DNA of 64,000 nucleotides from assembly GCA_024398135.1 (NCBI GenBank), contig CP073750.1:1240001-1304000 (forward strand), written 5' to 3'. This stretch comes from a bacterium SCSIO 12643. Lineage in GTDB: Bacteria; Bacteroidota; Bacteroidia; Flavobacteriales_G; Salibacteraceae. The translations under genes were made by a program, and so were the position numbers. Each line of letters starts with the position of its first letter. The first letter of the stretch is position 1. The notes below the pieces were generated by a model, which had not been told where the DNA came from, ran no database searches, and saw nothing but the letters and a program-made list of their open reading frames with translations. Shown here one piece after another: positions 1 through 8,607 of this stretch.

Positions 1-3000
1 GAAATCCATTGATACACACAAGGAATGACAAACAAATTCAAAATCGTGGCCGATACCAGACCTCCCAGTATCACAATCGCCATGGGGCTTTGAATCTCAT
101 TTCCAGCCTCGCTTCCCTTTAAAGCTAAAGGAATCAGAGCCAGACCTGTGGTAAATGCAGTCATTAAAATTGGATTCAATCTATCCACTGCACCTTCCAA
201 TAGTAATTTCACCCCTTGAAACCCTTCTTTGCGCAAATCTTCATATCTGGACACCAATAAGATTCCATTCCGGGTCGCTATTCCAAATAAACTTATAAAT
301 CCAATAGTAGCAGCAATGCTGATAATTCCAGATGTAAAATACACCATCAGAATCCCTCCTATTAGCGCTAATGGTAGATTCAACAACACTACCAATGATA
401 GCTTTACATCTTTGAATTCAAGATATAGCAATATAAAAATCACCAGAACTGCAAGAACTGCACTAATCATTAGTAATTGAGAAGCTTTCGTTTCACTTTC
501 AAATTGACCTCCGTATTTAACACGATAACCCTCTGGCAAGTTGACCTCAGATTCTATGATCATTTGAATGTCATTCACAACACTTCTTAAATCTCTCCCA
601 TGCACATTCGCAGCCACAACAATTTTTCGTTGCACTTCTTCCCTACTAATCGTATTCGGACTACTCAAAGAACGGATTTCTGCCAACTCTTGAAGCGGAA
701 CAAAACCTCCATCGGGCAAATGAATCAATGCATTAGCCATTCGCTCCTTACTATTTCTAAACGCTGGTGCCAGACGCACCATCAAATCGAAATATCGCTG
801 ACCTTCATAAATCTCTCCGGCTTTTTCTCCCGCAAAAGAAATATCTACTTGTTGCATCAATTCCGAAATAGTCATTCCATAAGCAGCAAGCATTTCACGT
901 TTGGGAACAATGCGTAATTGCGGCACTTCAATTTGTTGATCCACCGCCACATCAGCAATCCCGCTCACATTTTTAATCTTTGATTCTACATCCTTTCCCA
1001 CTTCAAATAATCGCTGAAGGTCAGGACCAAAAATTTTAATTGCAATATTGGCTCTGGTACCGGAAAGCATATGGTCTATGCGATGCGCAATAGGTTGTCC
1101 CAAAGTAATATTCACTCCTGGAACAACACGCAACTTATGACGTACCTCTTCAAAAAATTCTTCTTTGCTTTTCCCGTTTAATACAAATGGCACATCTACT
1201 TCCGCAGCATTTACCCCTTGCGCATGTTCGTCCAGCTCAGCTCTTCCTGTTCTTCGTGTAACAACTTCCACTTCAGGCAACTCCAATAATAATTGTTCTA
1301 CGAGTCGGCCCGTCTTATTACTCTCTTCCAAAGACATTCCCGGAACGCCTACTACACTAATCACCAAAGAGCCTTCATTAAATTCCGGCAAGAAACTTCT
1401 ACCCAGCTGTGTGAATACAACTAAACTCAAAATAAAAGCTCCTAACGTCCCTCCGATCACCAGTTTTGGCATTTGCAATGCACCTTGTAGCGTTTTCCTA
1501 TAAATGCTCCGCAACCAGATTTCTACTCGCGTTCCCTGCGCCTGATTTGACAATACGCTTTCTTTTTGAAGCAAATAGGAACATAATACGGGTGTAACTG
1601 TAACCGCAACTATTAATGAGGTCAATACAGAAGTGATAAAAGCAATTCCGAGAGGTTGAAGCAATCGACCTTCCATACCTCCCAAAAAGAATAATGGAAT
1701 AAAGGAAACTATAATAATGAGCGTAGCGATAATGATAGAACTCCTGATTTCAATTGAAGCTTTTCGAACCACTTCAAGTATCGGAAGTCGCTCAGAAACA
1801 GGTTTACGAACATTCTCCCTCAGTCGTTTGAAAACATTCTCCACATCAATAATAGCATCATCTACCAAAGCTCCAACTGCAATCGCCATTCCTCCCAAAC
1901 TCATTGTATTCATTGTGTAACCCAACACATTCAAAACAATTATAGACACCATTAATGAGATCGGAATAGCCAATAATGAAATCACAGTCGTTCGCCAATT
2001 CATCAGAAAAACAAACAAAACAATAACTACAAAAAATGCACCTTCCAAAAGGGTTTGTTTTAGATTGCTTACTGATGCCTCTATAAAATTGGCTTGTCTA
2101 AAAATATGACTTTGAATCAGTACATTTTCGGGTAAATCCGCTTGTAAATCAGTAATGACCTGATCTAAATTCTCGGTCAACTTTAACGTATTCACATTAG
2201 GTTGCTTCGATATCACCAAAATTACCGCTGGATTACCATTTAATGATCCGTCACCAATCTTATCTGAAGCCCCAATTTGGACATCGGCTACATCTCTAAT
2301 TCGAATAGTTTGCCCATCAACATACTTCAGGACAGCCTCCTTCAACTGGTCTACTTGATAGACTCTCCCACTCCCCTTTACAATATATTGATTTCCATAT
2401 TCCTGAATTACACCTCCGGGAGCATTTACATTAGCTGCACGTACTTTTTCAAGTACCTGAGACAAACTCACCTGATAATAGCTCAACTTTTGAGGATTTA
2501 CCAAAACCTGATATTGTTTAAACTCTCCTCCAATGACCATCACTTTTGCGATTCCACTGACTGATTTAACACGAGGGCGAATAGTCCAATCTGAAATTGT
2601 TCGCAGTTCCATCGGAGATAAACCATCAGAAGTTACTCCCAATAACATCACTTCTCCCATAATAGAAGAAATGGGTGCCATAGTTGGTGTTCCAACTCCC
2701 TCGGGAAGATTTTCACTGACCATTGGAATTCGCTCACTCACAATTTGTCTGGCCCGATAAATATCGGTTCCCCATTCAAACTCCACCCACACAATAGAAA
2801 TCCCAGCAGCTGAAGATGATCTGATCCGTCTCACATTTGGAGAACCGTTCATAGCAGTTTCCAATTGATACGTGACCAACTTCTCCACCTCTTCAGATTC
2901 CATTCCATGCGCCTCGGTAAGAATCGTTACCGTAGGAGCTGTGAGATCTGGAAACACATCCACATTCATGGTTCTTGCCAAATACACTCCGGAAATACTT

Positions 3001-3068
3001 AATATGACCGCTGCAAGCAAAACCATCAATCGGTTGTTTAATGAAAAAATTAAAATTCTATTTAACAC
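1..3068 (-). CDS. CusA/CzcA-type heavy-metal RND efflux pump (3' end cut by window)
   Basis: Inner-membrane proton-driven pump of the heavy-metal efflux RND family, which exports metal cations with an adaptor and a TolC-like channel. About 1022 codons are visible and the frame is open to the left edge, so only the extreme C-terminus is missing. The start is taken as GTG at 3068, giving MLNRILIFSLNNRLMV, the usual N-terminus of this family. The TM4 motif reads VGALVDDAIIDVENVF, with the acidic pair expected for proton relay. The last visible residues, LNLFVIPCVYQW, are the final transmembrane helix. Spot translations at 1-60 and 1861-1920 stay in frame. It is the last visible gene of a minus-strand operon behind the adaptor, with a 20-base gap. 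Copper, silver, zinc or cobalt cannot be separated from sequence alone. Confidence 0.95.
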   Translation of the reverse strand, partial: MLNRILIFSLNNRLMVLLAAVILSISGVYLARTMNVDVFPDLTAPTVTILTEAHGMESEEVEKLVTYQLETAMNGSPNVRRIRSSSAAGISIVWVEFEWGTDIYRARQIVSERIPMVSENLPEGVGTPTMAPISSIMGEVMLLGVTSDGLSPMELRTISDWTIRPRVKSVSGIAKVMVIGGEFKQYQVLVNPQKLSYYQVSLSQVLEKVRAANVNAPGGVIQEYGNQYIVKGSGRVYQVDQLKEAVLKYVDGQTIRIRDVADVQIGASDKIGDGSLNGNPAVILVISKQPNVNTLKLTENLDQVITDLQADLPENVLIQSHIFRQANFIEASVSNLKQTLLEGAFFVVIVLFVFLMNWRTTVISLLAIPISLMVSIIVLNVLGYTMNTMSLGGMAIAVGALVDDAIIDVENVFKRLRENVRKPVSERLPILEVVRKASIEIRSSIIIATLIIIVSFIPLFFLGGMEGRLLQPLGIAFITSVLTSLIVAVTVTPVLCSYLLQKESVLSNQAQGTRVEIWLRSIYRKTLQGALQMPKLVIGGTLGAFILSLVVFTQLGRSFLPEFNEGSLVISVVGVPGMSLEESNKTGRLVEQLLLELPEVEVVTRRTGRAELDEHAQGVNAAEVDVPFVLNGKSKEEFFEEVRHKLRVVPGVNITLGQPIAHRIDHMLSGTRANIAIKIFGPDLQRLFEVGKDVESKIKNVSGIADVAVDQQIEVPQLRIVPKREMLAAYGMTISELMQQVDISFAGEKAGEIYEGQRYFDLMVRLAPAFRNSKERMANALIHLPDGGFVPLQELAEIRSLSSPNTISREEVQRKIVVAANVHGRDLRSVVNDIQMIIESEVNLPEGYRVKYGGQFESETKASQLLMISAVLAVLVIFILLYLEFKDVKLSLVVLLNLPLALIGGILMVYFTSGIISIAATIGFISLFGIATRNGILLVSRYEDLRKEGFQGVKLLLEGAVDRLNPILMTAFTTGLALIPLALKGSEAGNEIQSPMAIVILGGLVSATILNLFVIPCVYQWI

Positions 3069-3088
3069 TTGACTCTGTTTTTATGAAT

Positions 3089-4597
3089 TTAATGTGCATG
3101 TCCGTGCGCAGGTGCCTGACCTGACATGGATGCCATTTTCACTTGATACGCGCCTTTGGTTACCACGATCTCTCCTTCAGAAAGACCTTTGATAATTTCC
3201 ACTTCAGATCCATTTGTTCGTCCAATAACCACAGGTCTTCGCTCAAAGCTTTCCCCTGATAATTGTACAATCACTGAGTATTTCCCATAGTCTTCCAACA
3301 AAGCGGCTACAGGAATCACTTTACCTGTACTCTGGCTCCCTGTTTGAATATGAACTGGAGTATACGCCCCTTCCGGCATGGTCACCATTTCATTGATTTG
3401 CCCAAACACTTCCAGCATAGGCTGATCTCTTTCCACGGCTTTTCCAACAGAAATCAATTCTCCCTCTGTACTTAATAGATCTGACCATATCCCAGTTCTT
3501 GGTTGATACCAAATATTGTGTACCGTCTGCAAATCTTCTGTATCATCAATACTTACAAAGGTTTCCAATATACTTGAAGCTTGTTTGGACACGGTTATCA
3601 GGATATCTCCCTGATCTACATACGCTCCATTTTCTTGTAATACAGACTTTATATATCCATCAAACGGAGCCATGATTTGCTTTCCAGAACCCGAATAATT
3701 GGATTTTAAAGTTTCATATTGAGATTTTGCGATTAAATATTCTCGCTCCACTTTTTCCAATTCAGATTTAGGAATAATCTTAGAGTTATAGAGTTGTTGC
3801 TTACGCTGATACGCAGCCTCTAACTTTTCCAGATTCACTTGTGCTTCACGGATTTCAGCTTCCAGATTATTTTCCGTGAGCCCCTGACTATTGATCGTTA
3901 AAAGCACATCACCTTTCCGAACTTTTTGACCGGCAACAAGTCCCTCGCTATGATATTTCACTGTCCCACTAGCCGTGGCCACAATGGTTTGCGCGTTTTG
4001 CGGTGCAACCTTCCAGATCCCGTAAGTTTGGATCACATCATAGACTTCCTTTTCAACCACAGGGTATGTTTGAAAATCTATTTTCCAGGCTTGTTCCTTC
4101 AGAAATGTAATTTCATTTGAAGGGCTCTCTTCCGTAACGTTTTGTTGCGCTTCATCCAATGTTGCATATACCACAACATCCTGAACAATCACACGATCAG
4201 TTACCTCGGGAGTGATCAGATCAAAAACCAATTGATACACACCTGGCTCTTTTGGTTGTAAAGTCGGTTTAAAAATACCAGGAGAATCCGGAGCTTCAAC
4301 GGTTTGTCGAATTCCGTTTTTTCCCTTTATCAAACTCACCGTCACTTTTCCTTCTGTAACCGCTTGATGTTGATCCAGAATTGTAAAATGTGCTGCAAAT
4401 CTGCTCGTTTCACCCACAACTAAAACCGGGAATTCCACAAACAACTCTGTTTTCTCAGTCCAGATCGTGACATCTTCTCTAGGAACCTCTTCAGAGCTTC
4501 CCATATGATTTCCTTCTGAATCATGAGCATGCCCATGATTTGAAGCAGATTGGCAGGATGTTACCATCACTGCCAATAATATCACCAAATATTTCAT
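3089..4597 (-). CDS. RND efflux periplasmic adaptor (CusB/CzcB-like lipoprotein)
   Basis: Membrane-fusion protein that links the RND pump to the outer-membrane channel. It is 502 residues, longer than a minimal adaptor. The N-terminus is a lipoprotein signal with lipobox Cys15 (VTSC), followed by a short His-rich patch. Residues about 40-145 form an extra beta-rich domain resembling YtkA/FixH-like domains, seen as the run ending GVYQLVFDL. The canonical adaptor follows: lipoyl/barrel halves around a coiled coil (about 235-300, rich in Glu, Lys and Gln), a beta-barrel and a membrane-proximal domain. The C-terminus ends in APAHGHAH, a second likely metal-binding tail. It lies between the His-rich lipoprotein gene and the pump gene in one operon. 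The YtkA-like call is my reading of the fold and is less certain than the family assignment. Confidence 0.93.
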   Translation of the reverse strand: MKYLVILLAVMVTSCQSASNHGHAHDSEGNHMGSSEEVPREDVTIWTEKTELFVEFPVLVVGETSRFAAHFTILDQHQAVTEGKVTVSLIKGKNGIRQTVEAPDSPGIFKPTLQPKEPGVYQLVFDLITPEVTDRVIVQDVVVYATLDEAQQNVTEESPSNEITFLKEQAWKIDFQTYPVVEKEVYDVIQTYGIWKVAPQNAQTIVATASGTVKYHSEGLVAGQKVRKGDVLLTINSQGLTENNLEAEIREAQVNLEKLEAAYQRKQQLYNSKIIPKSELEKVEREYLIAKSQYETLKSNYSGSGKQIMAPFDGYIKSVLQENGAYVDQGDILITVSKQASSILETFVSIDDTEDLQTVHNIWYQPRTGIWSDLLSTEGELISVGKAVERDQPMLEVFGQINEMVTMPEGAYTPVHIQTGSQSTGKVIPVAALLEDYGKYSVIVQLSGESFERRPVVIGRTNGSEVEIIKGLSEGEIVVTKGAYQVKMASMSGQAPAHGHAH

Positions 4598-4614
4598 TTC
4601 AATTATTCATTAAA

Positions 4615-4902
4615 TTAATGGTGATGATCTGCTTCGTTTCCATCATGGTCGTGGTCATGATCATGTGTATCTTCCATTAAAGAATCCTGACCTACCACAA
4701 ACTCTTCTTGCGCGTGGTGTTCATGTGCATCGCCATGTTCATGTCCATGAGATTCTTCTCCATGTGCATGACCGTGCGCCTCTTCACCATGATCATGAGA
4801 ATGTCCTCCGGCTTCATGTGAATGACCTTTCTCTTGATTTGGGGCACTACATGCGCCTAGTAAAAACATTGTGGATACGATAACTATATTTACGATTTTC
4901 AT
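4615..4902 (-). CDS. small histidine-rich lipoprotein of the metal efflux operon
   Basis: A 95-residue protein with 21 histidines, mostly as alternating His-Gly/Asp/Glu/Ala pairs from residue 26 to the end, and an HHH terminus. The first 18 residues are a lipoprotein signal with lipobox LGAC, so the mature protein is an acylated periplasmic or outer-membrane peptide. There is no recognisable folded domain. Its position between the TolC-like gene (46-base gap) and the adaptor gene (17-base gap) suggests co-transcription. The likely role is to bind or buffer metal ions for the pump; this is inferred from composition and context and no defined family is recognised. An opposite-strand reading frame over the same bases is only a shadow of the CAT/CAC repeats. 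Confidence 0.8.
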   Translation of the reverse strand: MKIVNIVIVSTMFLLGACSAPNQEKGHSHEAGGHSHDHGEEAHGHAHGEESHGHEHGDAHEHHAQEEFVVGQDSLMEDTHDHDHDHDGNEADHHH

Positions 4903-4948
4903 AATTTCTATTTTTTAAATTTTATTTAATTCTTGTTTTGAGTTAAAC

Positions 4949-6133
4949 TCATAATTGATAATCTAAAAGACTTGCTTTTAGAACATGCATTTCCATTTCC
5001 ATCTTGAGCATAGTATCCATGGCGTCTCGATAAAACTGTAATTCCATGAAATACTCCAAATAAGAGATCTGCCCCAGGTGATACGCCTCTAGCAACATAC
5101 TTTCACTATTCAGATCAGAAAGAGTAGATACATATTCTGTGTATTTACTCTTCAGAACCTGATAGTTGTTATACTGCTTTTGGAATTCAGCATAATGACT
5201 TTGCGCTACTACTTGATTCAACGACTGACTATACTGATATGCAGATGCTGCGGATTTGACTTTATTTCTATTACTCCATAATGGGATGGATAAACCACCA
5301 TAAATCCCCGAGTAATTTGAACCAGATACTCCTTGATAATTATACCCGGCAGTCAAATTCGGCAGTCCTTTATTTTTTGATAGTTTGTAATTCTGTAAAG
5401 CAACTTCTTCTTGCTGATTCAAACTTCTCAATTCAGGATCTCGATTTTGTTTTTCCACCCATAAAGAATCTACCGGATCTATTTCAATTTCGGTTTCATA
5501 TGAGGATGGAGAAAACATTATTTCATTCCCACCATTCAACTGCTGTAATGTCAACAACACATTCTGCATTTTGGTTTCTAACTCAGTTACCCTGAATTGC
5601 TCTTGGATCCAGGAAATTTTAGCCTTATTTACATCCAATAAGCTGACTTCTTCACTGTTATACATTTCAGAAATATGATTAAAAACCTGTTGAGCCTGTT
5701 GGACTCTTTTTTCTTCAACCTCTTTCTTCTTCTGTAGATAAACCAATTGCAAACAATATTGCTTTGCCGGGAGCAATACCGATTTTCTCTTTTCGGCATA
5801 CTCCAGTTCTAACTGAGTATACTGTTTATCTATCAGTTTACTCCTTACCGAATAAACTGTTGGAAATTCAAATGACTGGGTAATCTGAAACTCTGAATAA
5901 TCTCCGGTTTGATGTTCCCCCCAAGGTAAATAATACACCCCAACTTGAGGGTCCGGCAAATTATTTTGTGTTTTTAAAGCCAACTTCCGACTTTCAATCC
6001 AGGAAGCATATGCTTTGATTTCATTGTTGTTTTGTTCTATTTCCTGTAAAATCCGATTGATCTCATTGGTTTGTCCCCAAACAGATACTACAGAGATATA
6101 CAGGAATAAAACAGTTCCTATATTTTTTAACAT
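4949..6133 (-). CDS. TolC-family outer-membrane channel (metal efflux)
   Basis: Outer-membrane efflux protein expected to form a trimeric alpha-barrel/beta-barrel tunnel for the RND pump. It is 394 residues, slightly shorter than the usual 420-480. A Sec signal ends near VWGQ (about residue 21). The remainder is helix-rich with the two-fold repeat typical of the family: long Gln/Glu/Lys coiled coils about 100-200 and 290-390. The motif NLTAGYNYQG followed by GLSIPLWSNRNK is the usual strand and turn before the second repeat. It is third in order from the operon promoter side, between the two His-rich genes. Confidence 0.92.
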   Translation of the reverse strand: MLKNIGTVLFLYISVVSVWGQTNEINRILQEIEQNNNEIKAYASWIESRKLALKTQNNLPDPQVGVYYLPWGEHQTGDYSEFQITQSFEFPTVYSVRSKLIDKQYTQLELEYAEKRKSVLLPAKQYCLQLVYLQKKKEVEEKRVQQAQQVFNHISEMYNSEEVSLLDVNKAKISWIQEQFRVTELETKMQNVLLTLQQLNGGNEIMFSPSSYETEIEIDPVDSLWVEKQNRDPELRSLNQQEEVALQNYKLSKNKGLPNLTAGYNYQGVSGSNYSGIYGGLSIPLWSNRNKVKSAASAYQYSQSLNQVVAQSHYAEFQKQYNNYQVLKSKYTEYVSTLSDLNSESMLLEAYHLGQISYLEYFMELQFYRDAMDTMLKMEMEMHVLKASLLDYQL

Positions 6134-6194
6134 TTAAAATTATTTTAGGTTAAACGGACGGATGTCCATCAATACATTAGTTGTACCTATTGCA

Positions 6195-6653
6195 TTAACC
6201 TAAAGAAGGAGGGCCTCGAAATGAAAATCCACTGACTAGCGGGTCGGAATATATTTGATACGGTTGATCTTTAATAGGAACCTTATCCCTAACAGTCCCA
6301 ATATGTATGATTTGCTTCTGATCTACATCAAAAAAAGTCCCGGTTACAATTTGTAAAGAGTAACTTCTCTTAGTATACTCAGACGCTTCGTGCACATGAT
6401 ACACATGTGAATGATCTCCAAAAAATAAAGACCAAAGCAAACCATCTGAATCTTCTTCTGAATGATCAGAATCCTGATGGTGAGAATGTGTTCCTAAATG
6501 ATCGTGATCATGTCTACCATCATGGTGATGATGAGATTCAGCTACCGGGTGTTCATGATGTGAATGATGCACATGAGGCACCACATTATGCAACATCAAA
6601 ATACTAATGATGCCTAATAAAAAAATGGCTTTTAGTTGTTGCAACTGCTTCAT
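6195..6653 (-). CDS. histidine-rich exported protein, first gene of the metal efflux operon
   Basis: A 152-residue protein with 23 histidines. Residues about 8-22 form a hydrophobic signal or anchor segment (IFLLGIISILML), followed at once by a His/Asp/Ser-rich region (about 22-65) with an HHHH run. The C-terminal 70 residues are not low complexity and end in FRGPPSLG, so this is more than a simple His tail. No lipobox is present. I do not recognise a named family. A strong promoter match lies directly upstream (6661-6690), which would make this the first gene of the operon. Periplasmic metal binding or sensing is inferred from composition and position only. Confidence 0.75.
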   Translation of the reverse strand: MKQLQQLKAIFLLGIISILMLHNVVPHVHHSHHEHPVAESHHHHDGRHDHDHLGTHSHHQDSDHSEEDSDGLLWSLFFGDHSHVYHVHEASEYTKRSYSLQIVTGTFFDVDQKQIIHIGTVRDKVPIKDQPYQIYSDPLVSGFSFRGPPSLG

Positions 6654-6660
6654 GAGCTAA

Positions 6661-6690
6661 CAAAATTATTCATTATCACTCAACTAACAA
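6661..6690 (-). promoter_or_regulatory. Bacteroidota-type promoter of the metal efflux operon
   Basis: Read on the minus strand, TTG (6690-6688) is followed after exactly 19 bases by TAATTTTG (6668-6661). This fits the TTG-N19-TAnnTTTG pattern of the primary Bacteroidota sigma factor. Transcription would begin near 6656, only a few bases before the ATG at 6653, so the transcript would be nearly leaderless. The match is seen directly; use in vivo is inferred. Confidence 0.55.
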
Positions 6691-6723
6691 TAAAAATATT
6701 ATATGCAAATTCACTTATTTGAC

Positions 6724-6741
6724 AATAAGTTTAAACTTATT
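6724..6741. promoter_or_regulatory. perfect 18-base palindrome in the divergent metal/zinc-ribbon region
   Basis: AATAAGTTTAAACTTATT is a perfect palindrome about 35 bases upstream of the efflux promoter -33 element and 68 bases before the zinc-ribbon gene start. It is flanked by two direct copies of an ACTTATTTGAC-like sequence. It is a candidate operator, perhaps for a metal-responsive regulator. No regulator gene adjoins it, and AT-rich DNA raises the chance rate. Confidence 0.35.
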
Positions 6742-6808
6742 TTGACCTTATTCATTATTTTTCGGACATCGAATCAATCATTATTCAAAATTTATTAAAA
6801 CTATACTT

Positions 6809-7414
6809 ATGATCATTTACGGAACCAAGCCTGTAAATCTATTGTCTAAAAACTCTAAAAATACTACGTGCCCCAACTGTCAAACCGAAGGCTCTATTAC
6901 TTATCACATCTATCGTAAACATGCCCACATTTTTTGGATCCCATTATTCCCTCTCGGAAAAAAAGGATATTCGGAATGTTCTCATTGTAAAAATGTTTTA
7001 GAGCCAAAAGAAATGCCCCGAAACATGCAAATGGAATTGGATATTGTAAAAAATGAAGCACGTGGTCCAATCTGGCAATTCGCTGGTTTAGGAATTATCG
7101 CCATACTATTCGTTTGGGGTGGTTTTGCCAGCAAACAGGATAAAAAAATGGAACTTCAATACCTTGCCGCTCCAGCCGTAAATGACGTATATGAATACAA
7201 AGCTGAACCGGGAAGTTATAGCACCATGAAAGTTGTTGAAGTAACAAGCGATAGTGTTTTTGTTGCTCCAAACATGTATGAAATCTCTAAAATGAGTAAG
7301 ATTTATAAAATTGATAAATCGGAAAATTATTCTGAAGATGTATATGGTATATCGAAAATTGATTTGAATAAAATGTATTCGGATGGAAAAATTTTCGATA
7401 TCAATAGAGACTAA
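6809..7414 (+). CDS. membrane-anchored zinc-ribbon protein
   Basis: A 201-residue protein of unknown function. The N-terminal 60 residues form a zinc ribbon with CPNC (Cys21, Cys24) and CSHC (Cys57, Cys60), separated by a hydrophobic FWIPLFPLGKK stretch typical of zinc-ribbon_15-like proteins. One transmembrane helix follows at about 90-108 (FAGLGIIAILFVWGGF). The C-terminal 90 residues are soluble, predicted beta-rich, with no recognised domain. It is divergent from the metal efflux operon and is followed by a strong hairpin terminator, so it looks monocistronic. A link to metal handling is possible only through position. Confidence 0.8.
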   Translation: MIIYGTKPVNLLSKNSKNTTCPNCQTEGSITYHIYRKHAHIFWIPLFPLGKKGYSECSHCKNVLEPKEMPRNMQMELDIVKNEARGPIWQFAGLGIIAILFVWGGFASKQDKKMELQYLAAPAVNDVYEYKAEPGSYSTMKVVEVTSDSVFVAPNMYEISKMSKIYKIDKSENYSEDVYGISKIDLNKMYSDGKIFDINRD

Positions 7415-7429
7415 GAATTTTCTTGTTTT

Positions 7430-7470
7430 GAAACAAAGTCATCTACTTACCGGGTGACTTTGTTTCTTAT
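7430..7470 (+). terminator. hairpin terminator after the zinc-ribbon gene
   Basis: Perfect 12-base arms GAAACAAAGTCA (7430-7441) and TGACTTTGTTTC (7455-7466) enclose a 13-base loop, 15 bases after the stop codon. The run after the stem is short (TTAT), so it may act with a weak U tract. Confidence 0.6.
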
Positions 7471-7632
7471 CACATCAACCCATCAAATACTTTTTCGTCA
7501 TTTAAAACGTTATTGATCAGATCAATTCACCCATTAAAGAACATTCTATATGACATTTTCACCAACTATCTATTGCAACGACTTTGCGCGTAATGTTCTT
7601 CCAATCCAATCTTTATTTTATTTCCTCTCAAT

Positions 7633-8055
7633 ATGAAAACCTGCCCACAATGTCGCCAAAACGTTTCCTACAAGAAATCTTTTACTCCGGATAATGCCAT
7701 TAATATTCGAAAGCGTTCGCAAAAAGAACTATATATCTTCAAAGGTTGGTGTCCCAACTGCCAGATAGAACTCAGAAAAAAGGTAGAAGGTAATAAGGAA
7801 AGCAAATGGTATATCCACAAACTGGATAATCTCAAAGATTTGCCTCCTCCTATTTCAGATTCCGAACTTCATGAAATTGAACGCAAGCTATATCGTCATA
7901 TCGAAAACCGGTATAAATGGAAGACCTTCCTGTCATATCGCAAGCCGAATGATACCATCCATAGATTTAAACATCTCAATGGCTCACAAAAAAACATTGC
8001 AATTGTTCGAAAAGACATGATAATTGCCGAATTTTCAGCTTTTATTGAGTTATAG
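7633..8055 (+). CDS. small double-CxxC zinc-ribbon protein
   Basis: A 140-residue cytoplasmic protein with CPQC at residues 4-7 and CPNC at 40-43, spaced as one zinc ribbon. The rest is basic and aromatic (ELHEIERKLYRHIE, YKWKTFLSYRKPND) with no known domain. It has no signal or membrane segment. Its stop codon is immediately followed by the ATG of the next gene (8056), so the two are probably co-translated. Function is unknown. Confidence 0.7.
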   Translation: MKTCPQCRQNVSYKKSFTPDNAINIRKRSQKELYIFKGWCPNCQIELRKKVEGNKESKWYIHKLDNLKDLPPPISDSELHEIERKLYRHIENRYKWKTFLSYRKPNDTIHRFKHLNGSQKNIAIVRKDMIIAEFSAFIEL

Positions 8056-8607
8056 ATGAGTGATGTCCATATTGATGAAAGCATTTTTATCTGGATCTTT
8101 TTAACGGTATCCATTTTCTTTTATGCCTTTCATTTCGGTCAACTCCTACTTATTAATTTCTTCGAAAAACAAATCCGCACTTACCTCAGAATCCCTACAA
8201 CAGGTACTTTTAATCAGATAACAGGCCCCATTTTAAGTAGTGTCATATTCTTTTATTTGATGGAAATGATCCTATTCTCAACAATCTCATCAACCAATGT
8301 ATTTTTCTTCTTTCTAGAATTTTATAGCCCTTTTCATTTTGGATACATCTTCTTTATACTTGGCATGAGTTTTTTAAGTCTTTCAAGATTTTCTATCGAT
8401 TCGAAAAAAACATACGAACAAAAGCTCACCAGAAGACAGTATTTGAAACGTGTCTTTGTATTATCCTCCATCACCTATGGTTTATTGATCATACAAAAGA
8501 CTACTCATCTTTTTCCTAAACATTTCTGGGCAGTGTATATTATCGTACAAACTTTGGTTCTTTATTTAATATTCAATTGGAATAATCGCTCAACATATGG
8601 TCATTAA
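8056..8607 (+). CDS. hypothetical polytopic membrane protein
   Basis: A 183-residue protein with about five hydrophobic segments: roughly 10-30, 55-75, 80-110, 130-150 and 160-178. It is very rich in Phe, Leu and Ile. There are no recognised motifs and I cannot assign a family. The start codon abuts the previous stop codon, and its end overlaps the next gene by 11 bases, indicating a three-gene unit with the zinc-ribbon protein and the acetyltransferase. Confidence 0.7.
   Translation: MSDVHIDESIFIWIFLTVSIFFYAFHFGQLLLINFFEKQIRTYLRIPTTGTFNQITGPILSSVIFFYLMEMILFSTISSTNVFFFFLEFYSPFHFGYIFFILGMSFLSLSRFSIDSKKTYEQKLTRRQYLKRVFVLSSITYGLLIIQKTTHLFPKHFWAVYIIVQTLVLYLIFNWNNRSTYGH

Noticed and set aside
4665-4883. 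Plus-strand reading frame rich in His and Val over the His-rich lipoprotein gene
   Set aside because: It is the complement of CAT/CAC repeats of the real minus-strand gene, with no start context or family.
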